A DNA stretch of 15,958 nucleotides from contig DFQX01000042.1 of the NCBI GenBank assembly GCA_002381155.1, positions 1 to 15,958 of the forward strand. The letters are read 5' to 3'. The stretch is from Flavobacteriaceae bacterium UBA3478. GTDB lineage: Bacteria > Bacteroidota > Bacteroidia > Flavobacteriales > Flavobacteriaceae. This document shows, piece by piece, positions 1-7,056 of this stretch. The notes under the pieces were generated by a model that saw only the letters and a program-made list of their open reading frames with translations, ran no database searches and was not told where the DNA came from. The position numbers were made by a program, and so were the translations under genes. Every line of letters starts with the position of its first letter. Position 1 is the stretch's first letter.

Positions 1-693
1 AATCTTCGATTTGTTGTTTCGGTGGCTAAACAATATCAAAATCAAGGCCTAACACTTCCCGATCTAATTAACGAAGGAAATTTCGGATTAGTTAAAGCAG
101 CTCAGCGTTTTGACGAAACCCGTGGATTTAAATTTATCTCTTACGCAGTTTGGTGGATTCGCCAAAGTATTCTGCAGGCGCTGGCTGAACAATCAAGAGT
201 AGTTCGCTTACCCCTCAATAAGATTGGCTCCATTAACAAAATCAATAAAACTTTTTCCTATTTAGAACAAGCACATGAACGTCCTCCATCGGCTGAAGAA
301 ATAGCAGAAGAACTAGGTCTTTCGGTTTCAGAAGTGAAACAATCTTTGAAAAATACTGGAAAGCATATCTCTATGGATGCTCCATTTGCCGAAGGAGAAG
401 ATTCGAATTTATACGATGTTATTTCAGCTTCAGAGACTCCAATGCCTGACACAGAATTGGTCAAAGAATCTATAAGAGAAGAAATAGGTCGCGTTTTAGA
501 TACCTTAAGTGAACGAGAGGCTGATGTTGTTAAACTTTATTACGGTATTGGACAAAGTTCTACGATGACTCTAGATGAAATTGGAAATACCTTTGATTTA
601 ACTCGAGAGCGTGTACGACAGATCAGGGAGAAAGCCATTCGAAAACTCAGAAAATCAGCGAAAAGCGATCTTATTCAGTCTTTCATTGACTAA
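1..693 (+). CDS. rpoD: RNA polymerase sigma factor RpoD (sigma-70), 5' end cut by the window
   Basis: Primary-type sigma factor that directs RNA polymerase to promoters. The frame is open from base 1, so the gene begins outside the window; the GTG at 22 is an internal valine, not a start. 230 residues are visible, and Bacteroidota RpoD is usually near 290, so roughly 55-60 N-terminal residues are missing. Region 2 is clear, with LPDLINEGNFGLVKAAQRFD followed by the YAVWWIRQSILQAL stretch that contacts the -10 element. Region 3 follows (RPPSAEEIAEELGLSVSEV), then SMDAPFAEGEDSNLYDVI, and region 4.2 has LTRERVRQIREKAIRKLRK, the helix-turn-helix for the -35/-33 element. The C-terminal tail KSAKSDLIQSFID differs somewhat from the tails I recall for this group, so a second RpoD-like paralogue cannot be excluded. 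An unknown gene starts 11 bp downstream on the same strand. Confidence 0.95.
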   Translation, partial: NLRFVVSVAKQYQNQGLTLPDLINEGNFGLVKAAQRFDETRGFKFISYAVWWIRQSILQALAEQSRVVRLPLNKIGSINKINKTFSYLEQAHERPPSAEEIAEELGLSVSEVKQSLKNTGKHISMDAPFAEGEDSNLYDVISASETPMPDTELVKESIREEIGRVLDTLSEREADVVKLYYGIGQSSTMTLDEIGNTFDLTRERVRQIREKAIRKLRKSAKSDLIQSFID

Positions 694-704
694 TATTTAA
701 AATC

Positions 705-1112
705 ATGTCTACGAGAAGTGAAAAGTTGCTACAGCAGCGCCCAGACATACCTACCTCAAAAATAAATGATCAGATGGGGTCAGAAGAATATTTTCAAAAT
801 GCAGTTTTACGACCCATTTTGAAACTTCAAAACGATCTGTTTATAAACGTTTTTAAAAACTATATTAAAAAACACAAGAACGTTTTTTATGAGCTTAGTA
901 TAGAGAAGAAACAACGTTATGTTGAGCATGCGATCCAAAAGGATATTAAATTTCGAAACTCCTTAAAAGGAATGATTATTGGTATGTTTACTGTTGAGGA
1001 GTACGAAACCTATACGCTGAATTCTTCTGCTTTGAACAAACGGATGATGAATTTACTTATCGTTCGTCTGAAAGATCAATTATTACTTTTTGATCGAATT
1101 GATGCTGCCTAA
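705..1112 (+). CDS. conserved hypothetical protein next to rpoD
   Basis: A 135-residue, lysine-rich, probably soluble protein with no signal peptide or membrane segment. It starts at ATG 705, 11 bp after the rpoD stop, so it is probably co-transcribed with rpoD. The middle and C-terminal parts look predominantly helical and contain the runs FRNSLKGMIIGMFTVEEYE and NSSALNKRMMNLLIVRLKDQ, which look like a conserved core. From memory, proteins of this type are widespread in Flavobacteriia and are sometimes labelled glyoxalase; I see no glyoxalase metal-binding pattern that would justify that name. Its stop codon (1110-1112) overlaps the stop codon of the convergent DUF2461 gene. Function unknown. 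Confidence 0.8.
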   Translation: MSTRSEKLLQQRPDIPTSKINDQMGSEEYFQNAVLRPILKLQNDLFINVFKNYIKKHKNVFYELSIEKKQRYVEHAIQKDIKFRNSLKGMIIGMFTVEEYETYTLNSSALNKRMMNLLIVRLKDQLLLFDRIDAA

Positions 1113-1780
1113 ATTATAGGCTCTCCATTGAGGTCGGTAGTTAAGGCAAGGGTCATAAAATCTAGAAAAGGTCGAGCAGAAACAAAGCTGTCAATGACCT
1201 TTTTCGAAAAATCTTCACTCATGCACTCCTCGTTGGTAAAATTCTTTTTTAAAATGAATTGCTTGAATCGCAACCATTGAATAGCCTCATGTTCTTTGTC
1301 AAAACCTTTTGGACACGATTTTAGCTGCTCTCCAAAGAGTTCTCCCCATTGATTCTTTAAATCCTTTTTAACAAGAAGATTAGAGAACTCTTCGTATTCT
1401 AATTCTAATTCTTTTCGAATTCTAAAAAGATCTTCCTTGTTGGGATTCCAAAAACCACATGCGATAAAATTATTGTTTGGCTCTAGGTGAATATAGTATC
1501 CGCCACGTAACTGTTTACCCTCCCGATGAATAGAGCTCGATAAATGAGTCTTAAAGGGTAATTTATTTTTAGAGAATCGAACGTCTCTATAAACTCTGAA
1601 AATTTTGTGATTTTCAAGTTGATCAGTAACCCCTAACCCTCTTTGTATATCGTCAAAAACAAGGGAAGAACTATTCTTTAACTGGTTGTAACGATCTTTG
1701 TTTTCAGCGAACCACTCTCTGTTATTATTGTTTTTTAACTCGTATAAAAACGTATAAAGACTTTTAGGAATTTGATTCAT
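1109..1780 (-). CDS. DUF2461 family protein (TIGR02453-like)
   Basis: A 223-residue cytoplasmic protein of the DUF2461 family, whose biochemical role is not established. The family signatures are visible: NNREWF near residue 19, the block RVYRDVRFSKNKLPFKTH at 62-79, GGYYIHLEP at 93-101 and PKGFDKEHEAIQWLRFKQF at 157-175. I chose ATG at 1780, 2 bp after the stop of the AAA+ ATPase gene; a TTG two codons upstream (1786) would overlap that stop by 4 bp and is the alternative. It is the last gene of the VWA-AAA+ tail. Its stop (TAG, 1111-1109) shares bases with the TAA of the convergent + strand gene. Family assignment is confident; function is not inferred. Confidence 0.85.
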   Translation of the reverse strand: MNQIPKSLYTFLYELKNNNNREWFAENKDRYNQLKNSSSLVFDDIQRGLGVTDQLENHKIFRVYRDVRFSKNKLPFKTHLSSSIHREGKQLRGGYYIHLEPNNNFIACGFWNPNKEDLFRIRKELELEYEEFSNLLVKKDLKNQWGELFGEQLKSCPKGFDKEHEAIQWLRFKQFILKKNFTNEECMSEDFSKKVIDSFVSARPFLDFMTLALTTDLNGEPII

Positions 1781-1782
1781 AA

Positions 1783-3234
1783 TCAAGAGAAATAGCTACT
1801 GTACAAGTCATTAATGGTCGTTGTGTTCTCGAACCTTCCTTTCGATAGTTTTTGACTGGCTACCAGTCCAAAAATCACTAATTCTTTAAAAAAGTATTTC
1901 AAATTGCCTTCGACTTCAGGTGCATATTTGTTTAGAAGCTGTTCTAAAGGTTTGATTTGATCAAGACTCTGATGGTAGTAGGCGTCATCTGAATTGTCGT
2001 GAAGTTCTAACGCATCATTTTCATAAAACCAAGTGTAAAGATGATCGTAAGGCGTTTCTACACCTTTCTTCTCTAGCTTTTCGATTTTTGGAAAATAATC
2101 TTCAAAGACCTGCTTGATTGCATATTCTATAAGATGTTCTGCAACAAATACAGGACCTTCGTTTTCTCCTTCATATACTAATTCAACCTTTCCTGTTATT
2201 GCTGGCACTACCGCTAGTATATCAGAGACACGGATCGCTCCTGTCTGCTCTCCATTTTCGATTAAACGTAACTCAGCATGACTCATCATATGTTCAAATG
2301 CAGAAATACTTAATCGAGCTGAAACTCCACTTTTAGCATCTATATATTCACTTTTTCTGGCTTGAAATCCGATCGATTCAATAATATCTCTCGCAGGCTC
2401 CGGTATAGTAATATTGATTGATGAGTTCCATTTTGCCTCCTGAGCGGTTATCGCCTTCGCGGTTTCCATATCTTTAGGGTAGTGAGTAACGATTTGAGAT
2501 CCGATTCGATCTTTAAGTGGTGTAACGATACTTCCTCTATTGGTATAATCTTCAGGATTTGCAGTAAATACAAAGGCGACATCTAATGGAAGTTTAAGTT
2601 TGAATCCGCGAATCTGTACCTCCCCTTCTTGTAGGATAGAAAATAACGAAACCTGGATTCTCGCCTGAAGATCTGGTAATTCATTAATAACAAATAAACA
2701 TCGATTGGCTCTTGGAACCATGCCGTAATGAATAACCTCTGGATCAGACAAGGCTAATTTTAAGTTAGCTGCTTTAATAGGGTCTACATCGCCGATTAAG
2801 TCTGCTACACTCACATCAGGGGTAGCTAATTTCTCAAAAAAACGCTCTGATCGATGTAGCCACTCTATTGGTGTCTGGTCACCTAATTCATTAATTCTAG
2901 TTTTGGCAAAGTCGGATATAGGCTGAAAAGGATCGTCATTAATTTCTGAGCCTGATACAATAGGTATGTAGTCATCAAGTAAATCAATCATTTGCCGGGC
3001 CATTCTTGTTTTTGCTTGACCACGTAATCCAAGAAAATTAATGTTATGTTCTGCGAGAATAGCTTGCTTTAGCTGAGGAATTACACTGTGCTCATATCCT
3101 TTAATACCTTCAAAAAGTTCTTTCCCACTTCGTGTAAGACGAATGAGATTTTCTCTCATTTCTCTTTTTATACTTTTTGATTGATAGTTGATTTTCTTTA
3201 AATCACCTAATGTTTTTAGTTCGCTAACATTCAT
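1783..3234 (-). CDS. MoxR/magnesium-chelatase-like AAA+ ATPase
   Basis: A 483-residue AAA+ ATPase of the MoxR/ChlI type, expected to work as a ring with the VWA protein encoded just upstream. Residues 69-76 (GLRGQAKT) form the Walker A loop. Residues 179-188 (CLFVINELPD) occupy the Walker B position, but the usual aspartate is an asparagine (N184) followed by E185. TANPEDYTNRGSIVTPLKDRIGSQ spans residues 224-247 and carries the sensor-1 asparagine (N226) and a candidate arginine finger (R243). SARLSISAFE near 305-314 fits a sensor-2 region. The C-terminal 120 residues are family-specific. The start ATG (3234) overlaps the VWA stop by 4 bp (ATGA), indicating translational coupling. Such proteins are sometimes annotated magnesium chelatase or sigma-54 interacting; I see no sigma-54 GAFTGA loop and no chlorophyll genes nearby, so a general remodelling role is more likely. 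Confidence 0.85.
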   Translation of the reverse strand: MNVSELKTLGDLKKINYQSKSIKREMRENLIRLTRSGKELFEGIKGYEHSVIPQLKQAILAEHNINFLGLRGQAKTRMARQMIDLLDDYIPIVSGSEINDDPFQPISDFAKTRINELGDQTPIEWLHRSERFFEKLATPDVSVADLIGDVDPIKAANLKLALSDPEVIHYGMVPRANRCLFVINELPDLQARIQVSLFSILQEGEVQIRGFKLKLPLDVAFVFTANPEDYTNRGSIVTPLKDRIGSQIVTHYPKDMETAKAITAQEAKWNSSINITIPEPARDIIESIGFQARKSEYIDAKSGVSARLSISAFEHMMSHAELRLIENGEQTGAIRVSDILAVVPAITGKVELVYEGENEGPVFVAEHLIEYAIKQVFEDYFPKIEKLEKKGVETPYDHLYTWFYENDALELHDNSDDAYYHQSLDQIKPLEQLLNKYAPEVEGNLKYFFKELVIFGLVASQKLSKGRFENTTTINDLYSSYFS

Positions 3235-4367
3235 AATCTTCTTTTTCTATTTGCAGTATAATCCTCAAAAATCATTGAACCTAAGTCATCTAGGCCTGTG
3301 TAAAACGCTTTGCCTCCATTTAATCTTGTAAACTCTTGTATAAAATGCATCAAGTAGGTGTCCTGAGCAATCATAAAAGTAGTTACAGGTATTTTACTTT
3401 TTGCCAGAAAACGCGCTCTTTGATAGCACTGCTCTACAATCATTTCATCTAAACCAACACTATTTTTATAATATGACCCATCTTTCATCCTAATGCAACT
3501 AGGCTTTCCGTCAGTAATCATGAAAATCTGTTGATTGGTATTTTTCTTACGTTTTAATAGCTGTAGCGCTAAATCTAATCCAGCTACCGTATTCGTGTAA
3601 TAGGGACCTACTTTGAGATATGGTAATTCGGCAATTGAAATAGGCCAAGCGTCGTTTCCGAATACGATAATTTCGAGACTATCTTTCGGAAAACGTGTGG
3701 TAATCATCTCAGATAAAGCCATGGCTACTTTCTTCGCCGGCGTAATTCGATCTTCCCCGTATAGAATCATACTATGACTGATATCAATCATAAGAACTGT
3801 GCTCATTTGAGACTTATGTTCTGATTCGTAGACTTCTAGATCATCATGATATAAAGTATAATTATCAATACCTGAACGAAGCATCGCATTTTTAAGCGAT
3901 TGATTCATATCGATCTGATCCACCGAATCTCCGTAGCGGTAAGGTCTTGTTGACCCAGTTCGTTCTTCAGAAGCACCTGCAGATTTGGTGTTGTGGTTTC
4001 CTTTTTGCCCCTTCTTTAATTTCCCAAAAATCTGATTTAGTGCTCTTTTTCGAAGTTCACGTTCAAGTTTGGCTGTAGCTTTTAGCTTTTTAGCAGCTTC
4101 TGTAGGAGTATTTCCATCCGTGGGATCATCTTCAAACTCTTGGCGCACCATTCCTTTTTCGAGTAAGTCGTCTATAAAGTCATCAATAGTGTACTCCTCA
4201 GTAGTGAGTTCATACTCTTTATCCAGTTCTCTTAACCAGTCAATGGCTTCCTCTACATCACCAGAGGTATGGGTGACTAACTCCTGAAATATATCATAAA
4301 GTCTCTGAAAAGGAGACTTTTCTTCTGGGGAGTTTAGGGTAATTCGATAACCTAAATCTAAATTCAT
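3231..4367 (-). CDS. VWA domain protein, partner of the AAA+ ATPase
   Basis: A 378-residue protein with an acidic N-terminal half and a C-terminal von Willebrand factor A domain from about residue 185. The metal-ion-dependent adhesion site is intact: D195, S197 and S199 in MIDISHSM, T260 in the YYTNT stretch, and D286-G287 in ITDGKPS. Residues 90-125 are highly basic (ELRKRALNQIFGKLKKGQK) and may be a linker or binding surface. There is no signal peptide or membrane segment, so it is likely cytoplasmic, unlike the membrane-anchored BatA/BatB VWA proteins. I chose ATG at 4367; a TTG at 4385 would add six residues but sits inside a candidate promoter. It precedes and overlaps the AAA+ gene by 4 bp. 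Chelatase- or MoxR-type pairing is inferred from this arrangement; the target is unknown. Confidence 0.85.
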   Translation of the reverse strand: MNLDLGYRITLNSPEEKSPFQRLYDIFQELVTHTSGDVEEAIDWLRELDKEYELTTEEYTIDDFIDDLLEKGMVRQEFEDDPTDGNTPTEAAKKLKATAKLERELRKRALNQIFGKLKKGQKGNHNTKSAGASEERTGSTRPYRYGDSVDQIDMNQSLKNAMLRSGIDNYTLYHDDLEVYESEHKSQMSTVLMIDISHSMILYGEDRITPAKKVAMALSEMITTRFPKDSLEIIVFGNDAWPISIAELPYLKVGPYYTNTVAGLDLALQLLKRKKNTNQQIFMITDGKPSCIRMKDGSYYKNSVGLDEMIVEQCYQRARFLAKSKIPVTTFMIAQDTYLMHFIQEFTRLNGGKAFYTGLDDLGSMIFEDYTANRKRRL

Positions 4368-4382
4368 AGCCCTATAAAGGTA

Positions 4383-4390
4383 CAAATTTA
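4383..4390 (-). promoter_or_regulatory. candidate -7 promoter box for the VWA-AAA-DUF2461 genes
   Basis: On the - strand this reads TAAATTTG, an exact match to the Bacteroidota -7 box TAnnTTTG. It lies in the short gap between the hisIE stop and the VWA ATG, about 15 bp ahead of that ATG. The nearest upstream TTG is about 24 bp away, longer than the usual 19-20 bp, so the -33 element is weak. A secondary promoter that lets the tail genes be expressed when the his operon is attenuated is plausible but unproven. Confidence 0.3.
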
Positions 4391-4396
4391 GTGGTC

Positions 4397-4999
4397 CTAT
4401 TTCTCTCTTGATTTCAAGATTTCAAGTACGTCATTTAGCTCGTAACCCTTAGCCTTTAAGAGAATTAAATAATGAAATAAAAGATCTGCAGATTCGTTTA
4501 AAAACAATTCCTCATTGTCATCTTTAGCCTCAATCACTACTTCAACAGCTTCTTCACCAACCTTTTGAGCGATCTTATTAATACCCTTTTCAAAAAGAGA
4601 AGCTACGTAGCTTTTAGAGTCTCCACTTTTTTGACGCTGTTCAATGATCGCCTCTAAATGCTTAATCCAATCATAGCTAACCGTATTTATCTCATTGAAA
4701 CAAGTATCGACGCCTGTATGACATACTGGACCTAATGGGATAACCTTGATCAAAATACTATCTAAATCACAATCTAATCTGACTGTACTTACCTGTAATT
4801 CATTTCCACTGGTTTCCCCTTTTTTCCATAGTCTTTGCTTCGATCTGGAATAGAACCAAACCACCTTTTCGTCAAGGGTTTTCTGAAACGATTCTTTATT
4901 CATGTAACCCTGCATCAAAACTTTTCCAGTGTGATCGTCTTGAATAATCGCAGGTAGTAATCCGTCTACAGCTTTCTTAAAATCAGGTTCGTTAGTCAT
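4397..4999 (-). CDS. hisIE: bifunctional phosphoribosyl-AMP cyclohydrolase / phosphoribosyl-ATP pyrophosphatase HisIE
   Basis: Catalyses the second and third steps of histidine synthesis in one 200-residue protein: PR-ATP to PR-AMP (HisE domain) and ring opening of PR-AMP (HisI domain). The N-terminal HisI domain (about 1-110) shows YSRSKQRLWKKGETSGN at 50-66, the metal ligands D76, D78 and D80 flanking C77, and the C93/C100 pair in PVCHTGVDTCF. The C-terminal HisE domain (about 115-200) shows SYVASLF, KVGEEAVEVVIEAK at 146-159 and NESADLLFHYLILL, the acidic helices that bind metal-pyrophosphate. All key residues appear present. The ATG overlaps the hisF stop by 4 bp (ATGA). It is the last enzyme gene of the his operon; the VWA gene begins 29 bp further on. 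Confidence 0.96.
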   Translation of the reverse strand: MTNEPDFKKAVDGLLPAIIQDDHTGKVLMQGYMNKESFQKTLDEKVVWFYSRSKQRLWKKGETSGNELQVSTVRLDCDLDSILIKVIPLGPVCHTGVDTCFNEINTVSYDWIKHLEAIIEQRQKSGDSKSYVASLFEKGINKIAQKVGEEAVEVVIEAKDDNEELFLNESADLLFHYLILLKAKGYELNDVLEILKSREK

Positions 5000-5748
5000 C
5001 GTACAAGTATGTTTTTTGATCGTAAATAATCTTTTAAATCAGCTATTTCAATTTCAGAAAAATGAAAAACACTCGCCGCTAATGCGGCATCTACATTTGA
5101 TTTCAAAAATACTTCTGAAAAGTGCTCTTTAGTCCCTGCTCCGCCTGATGCTATGATCGGAATATTTACTCTAGAGGACAATTCTGTTAAGGCCTCAATG
5201 GAGAAGCCGGCCTTAGTTCCATCATGATCCATCGAAGTGAACAAGAGCTCACCGGCACCTCTATTGGTAACCTCTTCAGCCCATGAGAACAATTCAAGTG
5301 CTTCAGATTGTTTACCCCCAACGGTATGAACTCTCCAAGTACCATTAATGCATTTTGCATCAATCGCTACTACAAGACATTGAGAACCAAATTTATTCGC
5401 TATTTCTGATACGAGTTCTGGACGTTGAACAGCGGAACTATTTATAGCGACCTTGTCTACCCCTTTTTGAAGCAAGCTACTCACCTTATCTGTAGAGCGT
5501 ATTCCTCCACCCACAGTAAAAGGAATGGAGAGTGTTTTAGCAACCTCGTAGATCAGTGGCTCAAAGGCCCCTCTACCTTCCTCTGTTGCTGAAATATCTA
5601 GAAAGACCAACTCATCAGCTCCACGCTTACTGTAAGACGAAGCAAGAGCAACAGGGTCTCCGGCGTCTTTTAAATCTACAAAGTTTACTCCTTTAACCGT
5701 TCTACCATCTTTGATATCTAAACAAGGTATGATTCGTTTACTAATCAT
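4996..5748 (-). CDS. hisF: imidazole glycerol phosphate synthase cyclase subunit HisF
   Basis: The cyclase half of the HisH-HisF glutamine amidotransferase; it converts PRFAR and ammonia to imidazole glycerol phosphate and AICAR. The (beta/alpha)8 barrel of 250 residues starts MISKRIIPCLDIKDG, and both catalytic aspartates are present at the canonical positions D11 and D130 (VVAIDAK). Phosphate-binding glycine loops are visible at VGGGIRS (79-85) and ASGGAGT (200-206). I chose ATG at 5748 because it matches the family N-terminus exactly; the open frame extends 15 codons upstream into hisA, but those residues are not family-like. With this start the gene overlaps the end of hisA by 8 bp and hisIE by 4 bp. 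Confidence 0.96.
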   Translation of the reverse strand: MISKRIIPCLDIKDGRTVKGVNFVDLKDAGDPVALASSYSKRGADELVFLDISATEEGRGAFEPLIYEVAKTLSIPFTVGGGIRSTDKVSSLLQKGVDKVAINSSAVQRPELVSEIANKFGSQCLVVAIDAKCINGTWRVHTVGGKQSEALELFSWAEEVTNRGAGELLFTSMDHDGTKAGFSIEALTELSSRVNIPIIASGGAGTKEHFSEVFLKSNVDAALAASVFHFSEIEIADLKDYLRSKNILVR

Positions 5749-6475
5749 TGAGTATGAAGTTTTCGAGTTCCTTAAGCGTAATTCGGTTTTCATAAATAGC
5801 CTTACCTAATATGGCACCCGAACACCCTATTTCTTTTAATTGTTCCAAATCTGACAAATCCTTGATACCGCCACTTGCAATAAGGTGTAGATTGTTTCCG
5901 AATTCGCTGATTAACTCACTATACAACTTTACAGAAGGCCCTGTTAACATACCATCTACAGCTATATCTGTGCTAATTACGTGCTTAATGCCCTTGTTAA
6001 GGTAATCTCCGATAAAGGTATTAATCATAAGATCGGACTCTTCTAACCACCCAGAAATCGCAATTTTACGATCTTTCGCATCAGCACCAAGAATGATCTT
6101 TTCATTACCATATACTTCTAACCAGGAAAGGAATTGTAACGGATTTTTAACTGCTATGCTACCTCCTGTAATTTGTTTTGCCCCCGAATCAAAGGCAATC
6201 TTAAGATCCTCATCTGATTTTAAACCTCCTCCAAAGTCGATCGACAAATTCGTTTTTGAGGCAATTCTTTCGATCACCTTATAATTAATGATTCTGCCGG
6301 CTTTAGCACCATCTAAGTCGACTAAATGAAGCTTCATTACTCCGTGTGCTTCAAAGGATTTTGCTATTTCTAGAGGATCTTCGTGATAGACCTTCATAGT
6401 TGAGTAATCACCTTGGGTAAGCCTCACACATTTACCTCCGATCAAATCAATGGCTGGTATAACTGAAAAACTCAT
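5741..6475 (-). CDS. hisA: phosphoribosylformimino-5-aminoimidazole carboxamide ribotide isomerase HisA
   Basis: Amadori isomerase converting ProFAR to PRFAR in histidine synthesis. The 244-residue (beta/alpha)8 barrel is homologous to HisF. The general base/acid pair is visible as D10 in VIPAIDLIGG and D132 in LGADAKD. Phosphate-binding motifs are FGGG (81-84) and ASGGIKD (200-206), and the STDIAVDGMLTGPS segment (168-181) is typical of HisA. The start ATG overlaps the hisH stop by 4 bp and the gene end overlaps hisF by 8 bp, so HisH, HisA and HisF are probably translationally coupled. No truncation or missing key residue. Confidence 0.96.
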   Translation of the reverse strand: MSFSVIPAIDLIGGKCVRLTQGDYSTMKVYHEDPLEIAKSFEAHGVMKLHLVDLDGAKAGRIINYKVIERIASKTNLSIDFGGGLKSDEDLKIAFDSGAKQITGGSIAVKNPLQFLSWLEVYGNEKIILGADAKDRKIAISGWLEESDLMINTFIGDYLNKGIKHVISTDIAVDGMLTGPSVKLYSELISEFGNNLHLIASGGIKDLSDLEQLKEIGCSGAILGKAIYENRITLKELENFILND

Positions 6476-7056
6476 GATAGATTTAGAAAGTTGGTTAGTA
6501 ACTGCTCTCCTGCTTTGCCGCTTCTTTCAGGATGAAATTGTACGCCTAAGAAGTTCTTATTCGCAAGTGCAGCACTGTAAGAAATCTGATAATCGGCAAG
6601 TCCAATAGTTGCTTCACTAACCTGTGCGTAATACGAATGGACAAAATAAAATTGTTCATTATCGAGACGTTCAAACAAGGGGTGATTTTTTGATTTTACC
6701 GGTGCCCAACCCACTGCAGGAACTTTAAGATCTACATCAAACTTTACAACACTTGTGTCAAAAATTTGAAGGCCTTTTGTTTGTCCCTCCTCTGTATGGT
6801 TACAAAGAAGTTGCATTCCTAGACAGATGCCTAAGACGGGTTGATTTAGGGTTTTTATTACATCAATTAAACCGGTTTCGACAAGATGTGATTTAGCAGC
6901 CTTTGCATGTCCTACTCCTGGAAAAATAACATGTGATGCACTCTGAATTTTAGATGAATCTGAGGTTACAATGCTTTGAATCCCAAGGCGTTCAAAAGCA
7001 AATTGTACACTCTGAACATTTCCTGCGCCGTAATCGATGATTGCCACTTGCTTCAT
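6472..7056 (-). CDS. hisH: imidazole glycerol phosphate synthase glutaminase subunit HisH
   Basis: Class I glutamine amidotransferase subunit that supplies ammonia to HisF. It has 194 residues, within the family range. The catalytic triad is visible: nucleophile C78 in GICLGMQ, then H175 and E177 in VQFHPERSG. The N-terminal IIDYGAGNVQSV and the oxyanion-strand motif FPGVGH (45-50) are also typical, as is FVHSYYA at 138-144. The gene sits between hisB and hisA with 4-bp ATGA overlaps on both sides; HisA lies between the two subunits HisH and HisF, which is the common order in this group. Confidence 0.96.
   Translation of the reverse strand: MKQVAIIDYGAGNVQSVQFAFERLGIQSIVTSDSSKIQSASHVIFPGVGHAKAAKSHLVETGLIDVIKTLNQPVLGICLGMQLLCNHTEEGQTKGLQIFDTSVVKFDVDLKVPAVGWAPVKSKNHPLFERLDNEQFYFVHSYYAQVSEATIGLADYQISYSAALANKNFLGVQFHPERSGKAGEQLLTNFLNLS

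Noticed and set aside
22..24. GTG at 22 as the start of rpoD
   Set aside because: The frame is open to base 1 with conserved sigma region 2 residues (NLRFVVSV); the GTG is an internal valine.
705..1112. Glyoxalase label for the 135-aa protein
   Set aside because: No metal-binding glyoxalase pattern or repeated beta-alpha-beta-beta-beta layout can be seen in the sequence.
1783..3234. Sigma-54 activator or true magnesium chelatase for the AAA+ gene
   Set aside because: No GAFTGA loop, no response-regulator domain, and no porphyrin or chlorophyll genes nearby; MoxR-like is the safer call.
4069..4287. Antisense open frames on the + strand (for example 4069-4287, 5811-6005, 6976-7230, 12672-12935, 14927-15196)
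   Set aside because: All lie opposite well-recognised genes, show low-complexity or non-family sequences, and have no supporting signals.
4368..4385. TTG start at 4385 for the VWA protein
   Set aside because: It is a rare start codon overlapping a candidate -7 box; ATG 4367 gives a sensible N-terminus.
5749..5793. Upstream extension of hisF by 15 codons
   Set aside because: The added residues are unlike the HisF family, while ATG 5748 gives the canonical N-terminus with catalytic D11 in the right place.
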